A stretch of 60,000 nucleotides of DNA from Cryptomeria japonica. Its lineage: Eukaryota > Streptophyta > Pinopsida > Cupressales > Cupressaceae. The notes beneath the pieces are model-generated. The model worked only from the letters and a program-made list of their open reading frames with translations, made no database searches and had not been told where the DNA came from. The stretch is from the NCBI RefSeq assembly GCF_030272615.1, contig NC_081414.1, positions 526,299,137 to 526,359,136 on the forward strand, in the 5' to 3' direction. Positions 58,438 through 60,000 of the stretch are shown here, one piece after another; the stretch's first letter is position 1, and each line of letters begins with the position of its first letter. Made by a program: the position numbers and the translations under genes.

Positions 58438-60000
58438 TCTCGGCCTCTCCCTCGTCGCCTGGTGGAGGAGGTGGAGCCTGCTAACTGGGATCCTAACGAG
58501 GTGCCCAAGCTCCCTCTGACCATGCCATATACTACGAGTAGGGAATAACCTGCTGCGCAACTGGAACTGCGATGCTATATGCTGCAACATAGTAGGCTGC
58601 CCTACTAGTCTGGTGAAGGACCTCCTCTTGCAATGCCTCTCTCTGCTCTTGTCTCTGCTCTCATCTCTGAGATCTGACGATCGCGCTCAACCCTAAGATC
58701 TGCAAGTTGTTGGTCTCGCTCCGCCAGCTGAGCCTGAGCCACTATCAACTGTGACTGTAGCTCTGCAAGACGTGCTCTCATCGACCATCCCGCGTTAGTC
58801 CCCTTCTCTCTCGCAGGCTCTCCACCCCCATCTCCACCTCCAACTCCACCCTGCTCACGTTGCTGCAAGACTTGTCTCGGAGCTACTCGCTCCTCCTTAG
58901 CTCCACCCAATCTCACTCCTATCCTCCCAAGGGATCTGCCCTCATCCCTCTGCTATCCAACCCCAGCTAGAACCCTGTTGTTGCTAGCACTAGGATCACC
59001 ACCCTCCTGTGTTTGAGCCTCGACTCTTTGTCCTCATCCCTGGCCCTGTCCTGGTGCAGGGGCATCATCCTCAACATCCTCTATATGAGGAGCCTGCTCA
59101 GCTGGATCTATGAATCTAGGGAATGGATGCTGCTGGAACCAATCTCTGAACTGGGGCAATACCCTCGCATCCGCAACATCTAGGTAGTCCCATCTCAGTC
59201 GATGTAGACCAGTCAACTCCTACATACTCAAGGCATAGGATAACCTCGGTGACCATCCCCGCCTCTCCTCATCAACATATCGGGCATACGTTGTATACTC
59301 CTGGGACACCCCCTAAGGCCTGCCATATTGCCTCATCACCTATGATACTACAAATCACTCCACTATAGTCTGTGATCTGCTGATAAGTGGGCGCGTAACA
59401 AAAATATCCCAGCGTACTAGCTGCCAGTCATCCCATGGCTCTAGGCCCCTGTACGGTCTCCATACTACGACTATCAAGTCATCAAGCTGCCGTCACTAAA
59501 AATTGGTCTTTCTTAGATGGGGCTATGTAACATAACCGACATACCTATATATAATCGGCTGCCCAAGCTCTCTACTATCATCTACTATCGGTCGACAAAC
59601 TGCTCCCAAGCCCAAACCTGTAAAATAAATACACATGCAGCCATGCTCCTGCCATCCCTATATACAATCTCATGCATCTCGAGATACATGTGGGCCAATA
59701 TACAAGAACCCTAGCCAAGCCTCTGAGGGGTCTCCATCAATCTCTCCAGCATCCTGCCCCATCCACACTAGAAACCCTGCTGTCCTCTATCTGGCATCAG
59801 AAAATAGCCGATAAATCCTGCTAGAACACATGCCAGTGGAAACTCCTCGCTGTATCTGCTCATCATAATGTCCCAACTAATGGAACAGGTCAAAATGTCT
59901 GGATCCCTGAATACATGTCTAACCGCCTATAGTCCAGGTAATAGTGTTGCATCATAATCTACCTTATCCCTAGCAAAAGGGATACGAAGGATCCTATATA
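58438..60000 (-). pseudogene. Antisense relic resembling a plant mobile domain (PMD) protein
   Basis: On the minus strand, translated pieces include AGAWLHVYLFYRFGLGSSLS (about 59650-59590), RQYGRP (59333-59316) followed by a stop and QEYTTYARYVDEERRGWSPR, then LHRLRWDYLDVADARVLPQF (59210-59150). The end is a coiled-coil and Gly/Pro-rich region (58605-58916, LQSQLIVAQAQLAERDQQL). RQFGxxQxIP-like and HxYLLYRFG-like blocks belong to the PMD (aminotransferase-like) family, established in plant genes and transposons. At least four stops break it. It lies antisense between integrase and the expected 3' LTR, the position of antisense ORFs known in Tat elements such as Grande. It continues beyond the window. 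Confidence 0.6.

Larger units (their letters stand above)
45445..60000 (+). mobile_element. Ty3/Gypsy Tat/Ogre-type element, decayed, 3' LTR beyond the window
   Basis: The order is LTR (45445-46586), PBS (46591), long leader (to about 48800), gag, aspartic protease, RT, RNase H, a second RNase H domain, integrase (to 56805), then a long 3' region with an antisense relic. RT and RNase H before integrase is the Ty3/Gypsy order; the extra RNase H domain between pol RNase H and integrase and the long 3' noncoding region are Tat-lineage features. There are about ten premature stops and several frame changes. The 3' LTR is not in the window. Confidence 0.87.

Overview
The window looks like a large, transposon-filled plant nuclear genome. 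It has long LTR retrotransposons, plant-type PBS and PPT signals, GT-AG introns, a plant-style LysM gene and many decayed ORFs. Very long LTRs and old, slowly eroding insertions suggest a gymnosperm such as a conifer, but nothing here proves the species. I see no bacterial features, rRNA, tRNA or CRISPR.

Layout. (1) 1-23477 holds four members of one LTR family. They share an R-U5 half ending ATCAACA or GTCAACA; the three whose upstream part is visible also share a palindromic telobox and a TATA box. The first is only an end (1-590). Unit A (639-4953) is a 4.3-kb solo LTR with a perfect CATCC target duplication and a 13-copy hairpin array. Unit B (5600-12400) has matching TG...CA ends and a near-perfect duplication, and contains a decayed ORF of about 990 codons. 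Unit C ends at 23477 and carries a 21-copy GAGCGAA array. (2) A younger 6.6-kb element (15823-22434, minus strand) is nested in unit C. It has Copia-type LTR, PBS and PPT, a four-knuckle gag-like ORF and an intact ORF of about 1,100 codons where pol should be. (3) 23478-28500 has relics of a minus-strand ORF and the 5' exons of a LysM-domain gene (25774-26414, minus). (4) About 30.3-45.2 kb is a block marked by a recurring motif (GCGTCTATTCTGGCTCC). It contains decayed multi-exon genes, a 3.7-kb solo LTR inserted in an intron (36732-40458, target duplication CACTC) and, at its right end, an array of 21-bp palindromes with an 84-bp period whose spacers lie in either orientation. (5) 45445 to the window end is a decayed Ty3/Gypsy element of Tat/Ogre type (LTR, PBS, gag, protease, RT, RNase H, a second RNase H, integrase), followed by an antisense relic resembling the plant mobile domain.

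Common themes: unusually large LTRs whose U3 is filled with either motif arrays or an ORF; retroelements carrying non-gag-pol ORFs, at least one and possibly three of them plant-mobile-domain-like; and decay dominated by stops of the CAG-to-TAG, CAA-to-TAA and TGG-to-TAG/TGA kind, as expected from cytosine deamination. The most striking structure is the flip-spacer palindrome array at 43.68-45.23 kb.
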